From Lentzea albida (lineage in GTDB: Bacteria; Actinomycetota; Actinomycetes; Mycobacteriales; Pseudonocardiaceae): a stretch of DNA of 64,000 nt. The number at the start of each line of letters is the position of its first letter. The first letter of the stretch is position 1. A program made the position numbers and the translations under genes. Shown here piece by piece: positions 34,435 to 44,146 of the stretch. The stretch is taken from assembly GCF_900111005.1 (NCBI RefSeq), contig NZ_FOFV01000006.1, positions 310,001 through 374,000 on the forward strand, written 5' to 3'. The notes under the pieces are model-generated. The model did not search any database. It worked only from the letters and a program-made list of their open reading frames with translations, and had not been told where the DNA came from.

Positions 34435-36035
34435 TGACCTGTCCTCTGCACGTGGATCTTCTTCTCGACCAGCTTGCCGTCTCGGAAGCAGAAACGCACC
34501 ACCCTGGTGCCCTTCGCGAGGTACGACTGCTCGTCGGTGATGTGGTAGACGCACCGGGCGCCCGGTGGTTCGGGGGACGCCTGCGACTTGCGTTCGCCGT
34601 CGGCCACCAGGGGTTCGTCGCCCGCCGGGAGGAGCGCGAGGACGTCGGCCTCGGGCTGGCCCTCCTGGATGCGGTCCAGGTTCTCCTGCGACACCACCTC
34701 GGTCACCGGCTGGGCGCCGAGGAAGGTGAAGCCGCCGATGATGATCGTCAGCACCAGGGTCGCGCCCGCGATCGAGCCGACCCCCGCCCACTTGCGGATG
34801 CCGCGCGGCGATTCCGCCTCGTCCTGCTCGTCCTCGGGCTCGTCGGGGAGCGCGGTCTCCTCGTAGGGCAGCACGGCGGCGATGCGGAAGCCACCGGACG
34901 GGAGTGCGCCGACGTGCAGGATGCCGCCGGCGACGCGGACTCGTTCGGTGAGGCCGATCAGGCCCACACCCGGTGCACCGGCCGGCGAACCGGCGCGTGA
35001 CGGGTTGTTGCGCACCTCCACGACGAGGGCGTCCGGCTCGTACTTCACCGTCACCTGCACGGCTGCGCCTGGCGCGTGCTTGGCGGCGTTGGTCAGGCCC
35101 TCCTGTGCGACGCGATAGGCGGCGTGAGAGACGCGTGACGGCAACGGGTGTGCCTGTCCGCCGCGCACCAGACTGACCAGAACGCCTGCCTTGCGCGCGT
35201 CGGCGACCAACGAGTCGATGGACTCCGCGGTGCGTGTCGCCGGGTCGTCGTCGGGGCCGTCCTCGGCCCGTAGGACGCCGATGATCGCCCGCAACTCCCC
35301 CATGCCGGTCAACGCCGCCGAGCGCAGCACCCCGATCGCCTCGCGCTGCTTCTCCCCCAGCGACGGGTCCAAAGCCAGCGCGCCGGCGTGCACCGAGATC
35401 AGCGACAGCCGGTGGCCGAGGCTGTCGTGCATGTCCTGGGCGATGCGGCTGCGCTCGCGCAGGCGGACCTGCCGCGACAGCATCTTGTGCTCGCCGCGCA
35501 TGCGGGCCTCGCGTTCCTGCATGGCGAGCACCAGCGCCTCGCGCTGCGCCAGGTACCGCCCGACGAGGAACGGCAGCGCCACGCCCACGCCGAAGATCGT
35601 GATCAGGATGAGCATCCCGTAGACGGGCTCGATGTCGAGCGGGCGCGCGTCCCAGTCCCACAGCAGCACCACGACGACGAACGTGATCGTCGTCGACACC
35701 ACCGCCTTGACCCACGACTCGATCCGGCGGCCCGCCGTGTAGCTCAGCACCACCATCGCCGCGGGCCCGAGGAACGTCAGCGCCGCGCCGCCGATCATCG
35801 CCGTCGCGGGCAGCAGGTGCCGCAACGGCAGCAGGACGACGTAGACCGCGAAGATCCCGGCGAGCGTCCAGCCCGACGCCTTCGTCTCGGCCCACGGCCC
35901 CGGCCACACGTCCAGCAGGAGCGCCGCGACCAGCACGATCAGGTCGCCGACGAGCCGCACCACGGTCAGCCCGCGCAGCCGCGCCAGGGTGTCGGCGCGG
36001 AACACCTCCGCCCTGGTGCGCACAGCAGTAATCAC
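34431..36035 (-). CDS. Sensor histidine kinase (HisKA_3) with C-terminal extracytoplasmic domain
   Basis: 534-aa NarX/DesK-type kinase. Residues 20-160 form five or six TM helices with no large extracellular loop; a coiled coil leads to the dimerisation domain with His203 (AQDMHDSLGHRLS); the HATPase shows the N box NAAKH (316-320) and GVGLIGLTERV. After the ATPase domain an acidic linker is followed by an additional TM (417-440) and a roughly 94-residue C-terminal domain outside the membrane, whose IQEGQPEADVLALLP and FRDGKLVEKKI recall the SmpA/BamE-like fold. This puts the likely sensor domain at the C-terminus, which is unusual. GTG start. Confidence 0.9.
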   Translation of the reverse strand: MITAVRTRAEVFRADTLARLRGLTVVRLVGDLIVLVAALLLDVWPGPWAETKASGWTLAGIFAVYVVLLPLRHLLPATAMIGGAALTFLGPAAMVVLSYTAGRRIESWVKAVVSTTITFVVVVLLWDWDARPLDIEPVYGMLILITIFGVGVALPFLVGRYLAQREALVLAMQEREARMRGEHKMLSRQVRLRERSRIAQDMHDSLGHRLSLISVHAGALALDPSLGEKQREAIGVLRSAALTGMGELRAIIGVLRAEDGPDDDPATRTAESIDSLVADARKAGVLVSLVRGGQAHPLPSRVSHAAYRVAQEGLTNAAKHAPGAAVQVTVKYEPDALVVEVRNNPSRAGSPAGAPGVGLIGLTERVRVAGGILHVGALPSGGFRIAAVLPYEETALPDEPEDEQDEAESPRGIRKWAGVGSIAGATLVLTIIIGGFTFLGAQPVTEVVSQENLDRIQEGQPEADVLALLPAGDEPLVADGERKSQASPEPPGARCVYHITDEQSYLAKGTRVVRFCFRDGKLVEKKIHVQRTGQ

Positions 36036-36091
36036 GCTCTCAAGTTAACGAGACGTCCCATGTCCGCGCGGCACGCTGGAGTATCGATTTC

Positions 36092-36115
36092 CCGCGACGA
36101 AAGTTGATGTCGCGG
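36092..36115. promoter_or_regulatory. Inverted repeat upstream of the two-component system
   Basis: CCGCGAC-N10-GTCGCGG (perfect 7-bp arms) lies 57 bases before the kinase start, in the spacer shared with the divergent secreted protein gene. A possible response-regulator or other operator site. Confidence 0.35.
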
Positions 36116-36220
36116 TCATCCAGGTCGCGTGGAACCCGTTCGACGAGGTTCGAAGAACCCTCCCCGCTCGCGACCGCCTCGGCAGACTCCGCCCCCTGCA
36201 CATCGATCTCAGGGGGAAAG

Positions 36221-36685
36221 ATGAGAAAAGCGTTGTGTGTTCTGTTCGCCGCCGCTCTGGCTCTGATGACGCTGCTGGGGACGGCGTCGGCGTCGGTGGC
36301 GAAGCCGGTCGAGGTCAACCTGAGCGGTCCCGCGGAGGTGGGGGCGCCGGCACAGCCCGACGTCTCGGCCCAGGCCCTGTCGTGCGGTAGCGGCAACATG
36401 TGCGCGTGGCCGGTCGGCGACGGCAGCAGCAGCCGCTGCGGCTGGGGTGTCGCCGACCCCGACTGGCAGGGCGGGGACGTCCGGTGCTCGTGGTCGGGAA
36501 CGCGCGCGGTGCGAGCGGTCGAGAACGCCGGTGTCAGCACGTCCTACACCAGGGTGTGCCTGTACCCCGGGGCGAACTACAGCGGCAGCGTCGCCTACTG
36601 GGTGGCCCGCGGCGCGGAGGCACCGAACTTCCCGAACGTGCTGATCCGCTCCCACAAGTGGGTCACCGGGAACACCTGCTGGTGA
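36221..36685 (+). CDS. Secreted Cys-rich protein, peptidase inhibitor family I36-like
   Basis: 154-aa exported protein: signal peptide (MRKALCVLFA to ASAS, cleavage near residue 25), then a short propeptide-like segment and a Cys-rich beta domain with CGSGNMCAW, RCGWG, RCSW, VCLYPGANYSG and a final GNTCW. The pattern resembles the crystallin-like I36 inhibitors of actinomycetes (SMPI type). Extracellular; target unknown. It is divergent from the two-component system, which could control it. Confidence 0.68.
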   Translation: MRKALCVLFAAALALMTLLGTASASVAKPVEVNLSGPAEVGAPAQPDVSAQALSCGSGNMCAWPVGDGSSSRCGWGVADPDWQGGDVRCSWSGTRAVRAVENAGVSTSYTRVCLYPGANYSGSVAYWVARGAEAPNFPNVLIRSHKWVTGNTCW

Positions 36686-36754
36686 CCGGGTGACCACCTG
36701 GGGCCGTCCGGCACCGTCCGAAGTGGACGCGCGCCGTGACGGCCCCGGCCGCGT

Positions 36755-37591
36755 TCACCGCCCCGCGCCGAGCACCCGCAGCCCCAGCGGGGTGATCAGG
36801 TGACGGGCGAAGTTCTCCTCCCGCTCGGTGGCGATGAGGCCCGCCTCGCGCAGGACACCCGTGTGGTGGCTCACCGTGGCGGGGGCGACGCCCACCAGCT
36901 TCGCCAGCCTGCCGGTGGTGCTCCCGCCGACCACGGACCTCAGGATCGACGCCCTGGTGGCGCCCAGCAACGCGGTCAGCCGGCACCCGGCCGCCCGCTC
37001 ACCGGCCAGCAGGCGGACCTCGGCCCGGATCGGGAACACCAGCGCCGGGTGAGCCGGCGCGACCAGGTGGTGCGCGGCGAAATAGCAGGGGATCACCGTG
37101 AGACCCCGTCCGCCGAGGTGCAGGTCGCGGCCGTGCGCGTGGTCCACGGACAGCACCGGCGGATGCCACCGGGTGGCGGCGCCGAGCGTGCTCAGCAGCC
37201 CTTCCGGACCGCGGTTCAGGTACTGGTGGATCCTGGCCGCCGCGTCGGCGCACAGCCCGTGCTCGATGACCGGCAGGTGCGGCTCGATCACGCACCGGCG
37301 GTAGACGGACAACGCCCGGCGCAGCCGCCGGAGAGCGGCGGGCCCGGCCGCGACGAGGTCGTCAGGCCAGTGGGGCGCCACCGCCAGCACGGTGTGCACC
37401 GCCCTTCGCAGGTCCGGGTCGCGTGCGGCGAGCTCGCGCACGCGGCGGCGCCACGGGCCGAAACACGGGTCGTCCTCTCGTCTCCCCAGGACCAGGGCGC
37501 TGCTGATGGTCTCCCACATCAGGTCGGTCTCCAGCTTCAACCGCGTGAGCGCGATGTCGCGGTCGGTGAAGTGGATGCGCAGCTGCGGCAC
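36755..37591 (-). CDS. ArsR-like winged-helix transcriptional regulator
   Basis: 278-aa protein with a large N-terminal region of unknown fold (residues 1-195) and a C-terminal winged helix. ILRSVVGGSTTGRLAKLVGVAPATVSHHTGVLREAGLIATERE near residues 212-255 is a clear ArsR-type helix-turn-helix. No metal-binding Cys pair is obvious, so the sensed signal is probably not a metal. This architecture (HTH at the C-terminus) occurs in actinobacterial regulators. Target unknown. Confidence 0.78.
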   Translation of the reverse strand: MPQLRIHFTDRDIALTRLKLETDLMWETISSALVLGRREDDPCFGPWRRRVRELAARDPDLRRAVHTVLAVAPHWPDDLVAAGPAALRRLRRALSVYRRCVIEPHLPVIEHGLCADAAARIHQYLNRGPEGLLSTLGAATRWHPPVLSVDHAHGRDLHLGGRGLTVIPCYFAAHHLVAPAHPALVFPIRAEVRLLAGERAAGCRLTALLGATRASILRSVVGGSTTGRLAKLVGVAPATVSHHTGVLREAGLIATEREENFARHLITPLGLRVLGAGR

Positions 37592-37675
37592 GACTTTCCT
37601 CCCCCAAGGAACTGCCGATGGCCTCCGTGAGAGAAGTCGTGCGCGCAGGAGCGGAGATACAGCCCCGGCCAGAAG

Positions 37676-38482
37676 TTAGGCCAGCCGTGCGACGGATCCG
37701 GCCCTGCGCGCACGCCACGACGCGAACACGACACCGATGATCAACAGCAGTGCCGTCGCCGTCACCATCAACGTCGACAGCGCCACGACCTCCGGCGAGA
37801 TCCCGCGCTTCGACGCCTGCGCGTAGACGAACACCGGCAACGTCGTCGAGCCGACACCGGTCAGGTACGACGAGATCACCACGTCGTCGAACGACAGCAA
37901 GAACGCGAACGCCGCACCCGCCGCCACCGCGGGCGCCACGAGCGGCAGCGTCACGGTCCGGAACGCCACGAACGGCGACGCCCCGAGGTCGGCCGCGGCC
38001 TCCTCCATCCGCACGTCCATCCCGGACACCCGCGACCGCACCACGACGACCACGAAGCTCAGCGAGAACGCCACGTGCGCGCACAGCAGCGCCCCGAACC
38101 CCAGCGGCACACCGGCGAGCTTGACGAAGAAGCCGAGCATCGCCACGCCCATCACGACCTCGGGCACCACGAGCGGCAGCGACAGCAGCACCGTCCACAG
38201 AGCACGGCCGGGAAACGCCCTGCGCAGGCCGAAAGCGGCCAGCGTCCCGATCACCGTCGAGATCACCGCCGACGCCAGCGCCAGTTGCAGTGTCAGCTGC
38301 AACGACGCGAAAACCCGTGTGTCGTCAGCGAGTTCCGCGTACCACTGCAGCGAGAACCCGCTGATGCGCGACAACGACCGCGACGAGTTGAACGACGCGA
38401 TGGCGAGCCACGCGATCGGCGCGTACAAGAACAGGAACACGAGGGCCACCACGACACCGAGCACCCACGGACGACGGTTCAC
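37676..38482 (-). CDS. potC: ABC transporter permease, spermidine/putrescine type (PotC-like)
   Basis: 268-aa permease with six TM helices and the EAA loop EEAAADLGASPFVAFRTVTLPLVAPAV, typical of binding-protein-dependent importers. Best fits the PotC component of polyamine uptake systems. Its GTG overlaps the preceding permease stop (GTGA). The ATPase and binding protein are 3.6 kb upstream, beyond a TetR-P450 pair on the other strand. Confidence 0.88.
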   Translation of the reverse strand: MNRRPWVLGVVVALVFLFLYAPIAWLAIASFNSSRSLSRISGFSLQWYAELADDTRVFASLQLTLQLALASAVISTVIGTLAAFGLRRAFPGRALWTVLLSLPLVVPEVVMGVAMLGFFVKLAGVPLGFGALLCAHVAFSLSFVVVVVRSRVSGMDVRMEEAAADLGASPFVAFRTVTLPLVAPAVAAGAAFAFLLSFDDVVISSYLTGVGSTTLPVFVYAQASKRGISPEVVALSTLMVTATALLLIIGVVFASWRARRAGSVARLA

Positions 38483-39318
38483 AGCACGTCCTCCCCACGC
38501 CGTCCGCGCAGGACCAGCACGAACACCACCAGCACAAGCAGCAGCACCGCCATCGCCGAGCCGAGGGGCCAGTTGTTGCCGCCGCGGAACTGGTCGTCGA
38601 TCACCGACCCGAACGTCGACTGGTCCACGCCGCCGAGCAGCTTCGGCGTCACGAAGTCACCCGCCGCGGGCACCAGGACCAGCAACGACCCGGCCAGCAC
38701 ACCGCTCATCACCCCAGGCAGCACCACTCGGAAGAACGTCGACACACGGCCGTGGCCGAGGTCGTACGACGCCTCCACGAGCCGCATGTCGAACCGTTCG
38801 CACGCCACGTACAGAGGCAGCACCATGAACGGCAGGAAGCCGTACGTCAGACCGAGCACCACGGCGCCGTCGGTCAGCAGGAATCCGCCGTCGCGGTCCA
38901 GTCCGACCCACCCGAACACGGTGTTCACGAGCCCCTCGCCGTCCAGCAACGCCTTCCACGCGTAGATCCGCGCGAGGTAGCTCGACCAGAACGGGATCAG
39001 CACGGCCGCGAGCAGCGCCGTCCGGTAGCGCCCGCCGTACCGCGCGATGAACCACGCCAGCGGGAAGCCGAGCAGCAGGCACGCGAGCGTGGTCGCGCCG
39101 GCGTAGAGCAGGGTCCGCCCGAAGATCGGCAGGAACGCCGGGTCCAGCGCCGTCCGGTACGCCTGGACCGTCCACGGCAGCACCGCGCGGGCGACACCGG
39201 TGTGCCGCGTCGCGAAGCTGAACTCGACGACCACGACGAGCGGCGCGATCAGGAAGAACCCCAGCCAGACCCCGGTCGGGGCGAGGAGGGCGTTGGCCTT
39301 CAGCCAGCGTCGGAACAC
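38479..39318 (-). CDS. potB: ABC transporter permease, spermidine/putrescine type (PotB-like)
   Basis: 279-aa permease with six hydrophobic helices; RLVEASYDLGHGRVSTFFRVVLPGVMSGV is the EAA loop and WSSYLARIYAWKALL is a PotB-family segment. The GTG at 39318 was chosen since upstream codons enter the TetR promoter region. Forms the membrane channel with PotC. Its 55-bp 5' spacer is shared with the divergent TetR gene and holds the TetR palindrome, so TetR may regulate it. Confidence 0.88.
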   Translation of the reverse strand: MFRRWLKANALLAPTGVWLGFFLIAPLVVVVEFSFATRHTGVARAVLPWTVQAYRTALDPAFLPIFGRTLLYAGATTLACLLLGFPLAWFIARYGGRYRTALLAAVLIPFWSSYLARIYAWKALLDGEGLVNTVFGWVGLDRDGGFLLTDGAVVLGLTYGFLPFMVLPLYVACERFDMRLVEASYDLGHGRVSTFFRVVLPGVMSGVLAGSLLVLVPAAGDFVTPKLLGGVDQSTFGSVIDDQFRGGNNWPLGSAMAVLLLVLVVFVLVLRGRRGEDVL

Positions 39319-39367
39319 GAGCGCACATCCTGCCACCCGACACGGCCGCGAACATTCGTGTACCGTT

Positions 39368-39385
39368 GTGAACATGAGTGTTCAC
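39368..39385. promoter_or_regulatory. Palindrome over the TetR start codon
   Basis: GTGAACA-TGAG-TGTTCAC, perfect 7-bp arms, spans the ATG of the TetR gene (39374), which suggests autorepression by TetR. A related GAACATTC half-site lies 21 bases upstream, toward potB. Confidence 0.55.
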
Positions 39386-39913
39386 CTGCTGCAGACGGCG
39401 ACGTCCGTGCTGCTCAAGGACCCGACGGCGTCCCTCAGCGACGTCGCGCGGGCGGCCGGTGTCGGGAGGACCACACTCCACAATCGCTTCCCCACCCGCG
39501 CGGCGCTGGTCCGCGCGGTCGCGAGCGACGCGCTCGACCTCATCTACTCGGTCGCGCGCCAGGTCGACTTCGACGCCGACGGAGCACTCGAGGACCTGGT
39601 CACCCGGCTGGTCGCGCTGGGCCCGCGGGTGGAGTTCCTGCTCCGCTTCCCCGGCCTCGAACGCGACGAGGAACTGGCGGCCCGCATCCGCGAGATGGAC
39701 CGGCCCGTGCTCGACCTGATCACCCGGCTGCAGGGCACGACGCTGCGCCGCGACCTGCCCGCGTGGTGGATCCTCCAGACCCTCTACGCCGGGCTCTTCA
39801 ACGCCTGGGAGGCGATCAGCGACGGCCGTCTCGCGCCGCTGGACGCTCCCCGGTTCGTGCTCACCACTGTGTTCGAGGGGGTAGCAGGTGCTGGAGCAAC
39901 TGACCGGGCATGA
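39374..39913 (+). CDS. TetR family transcriptional regulator
   Basis: 179-aa TetR regulator: N-terminal HTH (ASLSDVARAAGVGRTTLHNRFPTRAALVRAV) and an all-helical ligand domain. The start ATG lies inside a palindrome. The 3' end overlaps the P450 GTG by 26 bases, so the two are coupled. It probably regulates the P450, itself and perhaps the divergent permeases. Confidence 0.88.
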   Translation: MSVHLLQTATSVLLKDPTASLSDVARAAGVGRTTLHNRFPTRAALVRAVASDALDLIYSVARQVDFDADGALEDLVTRLVALGPRVEFLLRFPGLERDEELAARIREMDRPVLDLITRLQGTTLRRDLPAWWILQTLYAGLFNAWEAISDGRLAPLDAPRFVLTTVFEGVAGAGATDRA

Positions 39914-41000
39914 AGACCCGCATCCGATCTACGAACGGCTGCGCGCGCACGGCCCGCTGACGACCGACAACGGAATGTGGATCACCACGAGCCACACGAT
40001 CGCCAACAAGGTCCTTCGTGACCGCCGGTTCGGCGTCCGGCTCGCCGACGGCAGCTCCCCGGCCAACGGCAGCCTGCTGCCCGACTCGTTCCTGGAGCTC
40101 GACCCGCCGGACCACACGCGGCTGCGCAGGCTCGCGATGCCGGCGTTCAGCCCGAAGAAGATCGACGAGTACCGGGCGCGGGTCGAGAAGGTCGCCGACG
40201 CCCTGCTCGACCGGGACGAGTTCGACCTGATCGCGGACTTCGCGGCGCCGCTGCCGATCTCGGTGATCAGCGACCTGCTCGGCATCCCCGACTCCGACAC
40301 CGCCGAGTTCGCCGACTACGGCGCGCTCGTCGCCGCGTCGTTCGACTCGGGTGTCACGCCGGAGATGGCGAACGCCCACGACAAGGTGCTCGCGTTGTTC
40401 GACCGGCTCATCGCGCAACGCCGCCGGACACCCGGTGACGACGTGATCAGCTCGCTCGTCGCCGCGGAGGCGGAGCAGAAGCTCACCGCGCAGGAGATGG
40501 TCGGCACGCTGGTGTTGCTGCTGGTCGCGGGCTTCGAGACCACGGTGAACCTCATCGGCAACGCCACGCGGGCGCTGCTCGACCACCCCGCGCAGTGGAA
40601 GCTGTTCAAGGCGAACCCCGAGCTCGCGCCCGCGGTCGTCGAGGAGACCCTGCGGTGGGCGCCGCCGGTGCAGCTGACCAGCCGCATCGCGCACGAGGAC
40701 GTCGACCGGATCGCCAAGGACGAGTGGATCACCGTGCTGATCGGCGCGGCGAACCGCGACCCCGAGGTGTACCCGGAGGCGCACAAGTTCGACGTGATGC
40801 GCGTGCACAAGCCGGAGCACCTCGCGTTCTCCAGCGGCATCCACTACTGCCTGGGCGCGACGCTCGCGCGCATGGAGGGCGACGTGGCGTTGCGCGCGCT
40901 CGCCCGCCGGATGCCCGATCTCCGGCAGACCGGCCCGATCGAGTTCCGCGACTCGGTGGTGATCCGCGGCATGAGGTCTATGCCGGTCAGCCGGTCTTGA
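39888..41000 (+). CDS. Cytochrome P450
   Basis: 370-aa bacterial class I P450 with all key motifs: I-helix AGFETT (214-219), K-helix EETLR (252-256) and heme loop FSSGIHYCLGATLAR with the axial Cys321. It is short at the N-terminus compared with typical 400-aa members but complete in the catalytic core. It needs ferredoxin and reductase partners, not encoded here. Coupled to TetR upstream; the 3' end overlaps the convergent potD by 14 bases. Substrate unknown. Confidence 0.92.
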   Translation: MLEQLTGHEDPHPIYERLRAHGPLTTDNGMWITTSHTIANKVLRDRRFGVRLADGSSPANGSLLPDSFLELDPPDHTRLRRLAMPAFSPKKIDEYRARVEKVADALLDRDEFDLIADFAAPLPISVISDLLGIPDSDTAEFADYGALVAASFDSGVTPEMANAHDKVLALFDRLIAQRRRTPGDDVISSLVAAEAEQKLTAQEMVGTLVLLLVAGFETTVNLIGNATRALLDHPAQWKLFKANPELAPAVVEETLRWAPPVQLTSRIAHEDVDRIAKDEWITVLIGAANRDPEVYPEAHKFDVMRVHKPEHLAFSSGIHYCLGATLARMEGDVALRALARRMPDLRQTGPIEFRDSVVIRGMRSMPVSRS

Positions 41001-42109
41001 CCTTCGTCCAGGCGTCCGCGTAGAGCGCTTCGGCGTCGCCGCCGAGGTCCTTGGTGAACGGGAGCTTCGCGAGCTGGTCGTCCGGCGGGTAGACCACCGG
41101 GTCGTTCAGCAGCTCCTTGTCGATCAACGGCTTCGCGGCGGCGTTGGGGCTGCCGTAGCGGACGGCGTTGGACAGCGCCGCCCCCGCCTCCGCACCGAGG
41201 ACGAAGTCGATGAACCGGTGCGCGTTCGCGGCGTGCGGCGCGTCCTTCGGGATGACCAGGAGGTCCACATAGGACAGTCCACCCTCGCTCGGGATGGCGT
41301 AGCCGATGTCGTCGTTGGTGTCGCTGGCCTGGAACGCGTCACCGGAGTACGCCTGCGCGAGCCGCACCTGGCCCGAGGTGAGCGGTTCGATCACGTCCGA
41401 GGTGATCTGGCCGAGCTTCTTCTTCAGCGACAGCAGGAAGTTCGCGGCGTCGTCGATCTGCTTCGGATCCGTGGTGTTCGGGTCGTGGCCGAGCTTCAGC
41501 AGCCCGATCGCCATGCCGTCGCGGGCCTCGTCGAGGATCGAGCTGCGCCCCCGGGCGTCCGGCAGGTCGAAGGCGTCGAAGCTCGTCACCTCGCCGCCGA
41601 TCTGCGACTTCGAGTACGCCAGCCCCGTCGTGCCCCAGGCCCACGGCACGGAGAACCGGTTGCCGGGGTCGTACTCGGCCTCGGCGAACCTCGGTTCCAG
41701 GTTGCGCAGGTTCGGGATCGCGTCGTGGTCGAGCGGCTGCAGCAGGCCGGACCGCAGGAACCGGCGCAGGAAGTTGTCGCTCGGCACCACGAGGTCGTAG
41801 CCGGCCTGACCGGACGCGATCTTGGCTTCCATCTCGTCGTTGGTGGAGAAGTTGTCGTACGTGACCTCGATGCCGCTGATCGAGCTGAAGCCCGGCAACG
41901 TCTCCGGCGCGATGTAGTCGGTCCAGTTGTAGAAGTTGAGCTTCGGCTCGTCGGCCAGGTTCGCGGCCTTGGCCGCGCTCGCACCGCCGGAGTCCGTGGG
42001 CGCCGGACCGACCGCGCAGGCCGCCAGGGCGAAGAACGCCATCGAGCCCAGCATCGTGCGCCGGGTCACCCGAGGGCTGTCGACGTCCCACAGCCGGGCG
42101 ATCCTGAGC

Positions 42110-42117
<8 letters not shown>
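40987..42117 (-). CDS. potD: Spermidine/putrescine-type ABC substrate-binding lipoprotein
   Basis: 376-aa solute-binding protein. The N-terminus carries RVTRRTMLGSMAFFALAAC, a twin-arginine-like signal joined to a lipobox with Cys near residue 33. The mature protein has PotD-like LNFYNWTDYIAPETL, YDLVVPSDNFLRR and VPWAWGTTGLAY. It delivers the ligand to the PotBC permease outside the membrane. The ATG overlaps the potA stop by eight bases, so potA and potD are coupled. Confidence 0.9.
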
Positions 42118-43267
<1,150 letters not shown>

Positions 43268-43404
43268 GGTCGAACGGGTGGGGCCGCCCAGAGCGTAACC
43301 CGCCCGACCTGGCTCGTAAGGCGTGCGCGCGCGACCTCACACATCCGTGCCCACCCACATGTGCGACGATGACCTCGTAATCCGGATGAGCAGTGGAGGA
43401 AACC

Positions 43405-43662
43405 GTGGCTTCGTCCTCGGAACTGGACAAGCGTCCTGCCGTCGACCCTCACGAGGAGCCGTCGCACGAGTGGGGCTGGCACGGCCAGCTGCCCAAGGGC
43501 ACGCGCATCGCCGGCTGGCTCTCCGCGATCTTCTGCTTCCTGATGCTGATCGGCAACCACCACGGTCAGACCGAGAACATCTGGCTCGTCGCCTCCGGTG
43601 TCTCGATCATCGCACTGCTGCTGTGGGACGCCGCGCGCCGCAAGAAGCCCTGGCGCAGCTGA
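43405..43662 (+). CDS. DUF2631 membrane protein
   Basis: 85-aa protein with the DUF2631 pattern: PAVDPHEEPSHEWGWHGQLPKGTRIAGWL, then two hydrophobic helices (AIFCFLMLIGNHHG and IWLVASGVSIIALLLW) and a basic C-terminus. An actinobacterial membrane protein of unknown function; in mycobacteria a homologue lies near dxr. The GTG at 43405 has GGAGGA six bases upstream; a GTG four codons earlier is less well placed. Confidence 0.82.
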   Translation: MASSSELDKRPAVDPHEEPSHEWGWHGQLPKGTRIAGWLSAIFCFLMLIGNHHGQTENIWLVASGVSIIALLLWDAARRKKPWRS

Positions 43663-43673
43663 TCAGCCTTCCG

Positions 43674-43713
43674 CTCATGCCCCGAATGCGGTCCACCGCA
43701 TCCGGGGCATGAG
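43674..43713 (+). terminator. Terminator hairpin after the DUF2631 gene
   Basis: CTCATGCCCCGAATGCGG (43674-43691) pairs with CCGCATCCGGGGCATGAG (43696-43713) with one mismatch and a four-base loop. The T tract is weak. Confidence 0.75.
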
Positions 43714-43731
43714 CCGTTTCTGACGCCCCTG

Positions 43732-43744
43732 GAGACCTGGTCTC
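43732..43744. promoter_or_regulatory. Perfect palindrome upstream of the HxlR gene
   Basis: GAGACC-T-GGTCTC, 15 bases before the HxlR GTG, together with a following ACCTGGT/ACCAGGG symmetry. Likely HxlR autoregulatory operator. Confidence 0.45.
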
Positions 43745-43759
43745 TGGTAGAAACCAGGG

Positions 43760-44146
43760 GTGATCAGGAACGTTTACAGCAAGGAGTGCCCCTGCCGCGG
43801 CCTGCTGGACATGGTCGCGTCGAGGTGGACCGCGCTGGTGATCGGCGATCTGGAGGACGGGCCGCGGCGGTTCAGCGAGCTGAAGAAGCGGCTGGAGGGC
43901 ATCAGCCAGAAGATGCTCACCCAGACGTTGCGCACGCTGGAGCGCGATGGGCTCGTCACGCGCACGGTCTACCCCTCGGTGCCGTTGCGCGTCGAGTACG
44001 AGCTGACCGAACTGGGGCGAAGCGTCACCGAGCCGCTGGCCGCGCTGCGGTCGTGGGCGCAGCGGAACTACGAGACCGTGGCCGAGGCGCGGGAGACGTT
44101 CGACAAGGCCGAGCCGGTCGGCGCGGAGCCCGCCACGGCCCGCTGA
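43760..44146 (+). CDS. HxlR family transcriptional regulator
   Basis: 128-aa winged-helix protein of the HxlR/DUF24 family. The near N-terminal CPCRGLLDMVASRWTALVIGDLEDGPRRFSELKKRLEGISQKMLTQTLRTLERDGLV shows the conserved Cys (redox or electrophile sensing in several homologues) and the recognition helix. No divergent oxidoreductase target lies next to it. GTG start; convergent with the kinase gene with no spacer. Confidence 0.88.
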   Translation: MIRNVYSKECPCRGLLDMVASRWTALVIGDLEDGPRRFSELKKRLEGISQKMLTQTLRTLERDGLVTRTVYPSVPLRVEYELTELGRSVTEPLAALRSWAQRNYETVAEARETFDKAEPVGAEPATAR

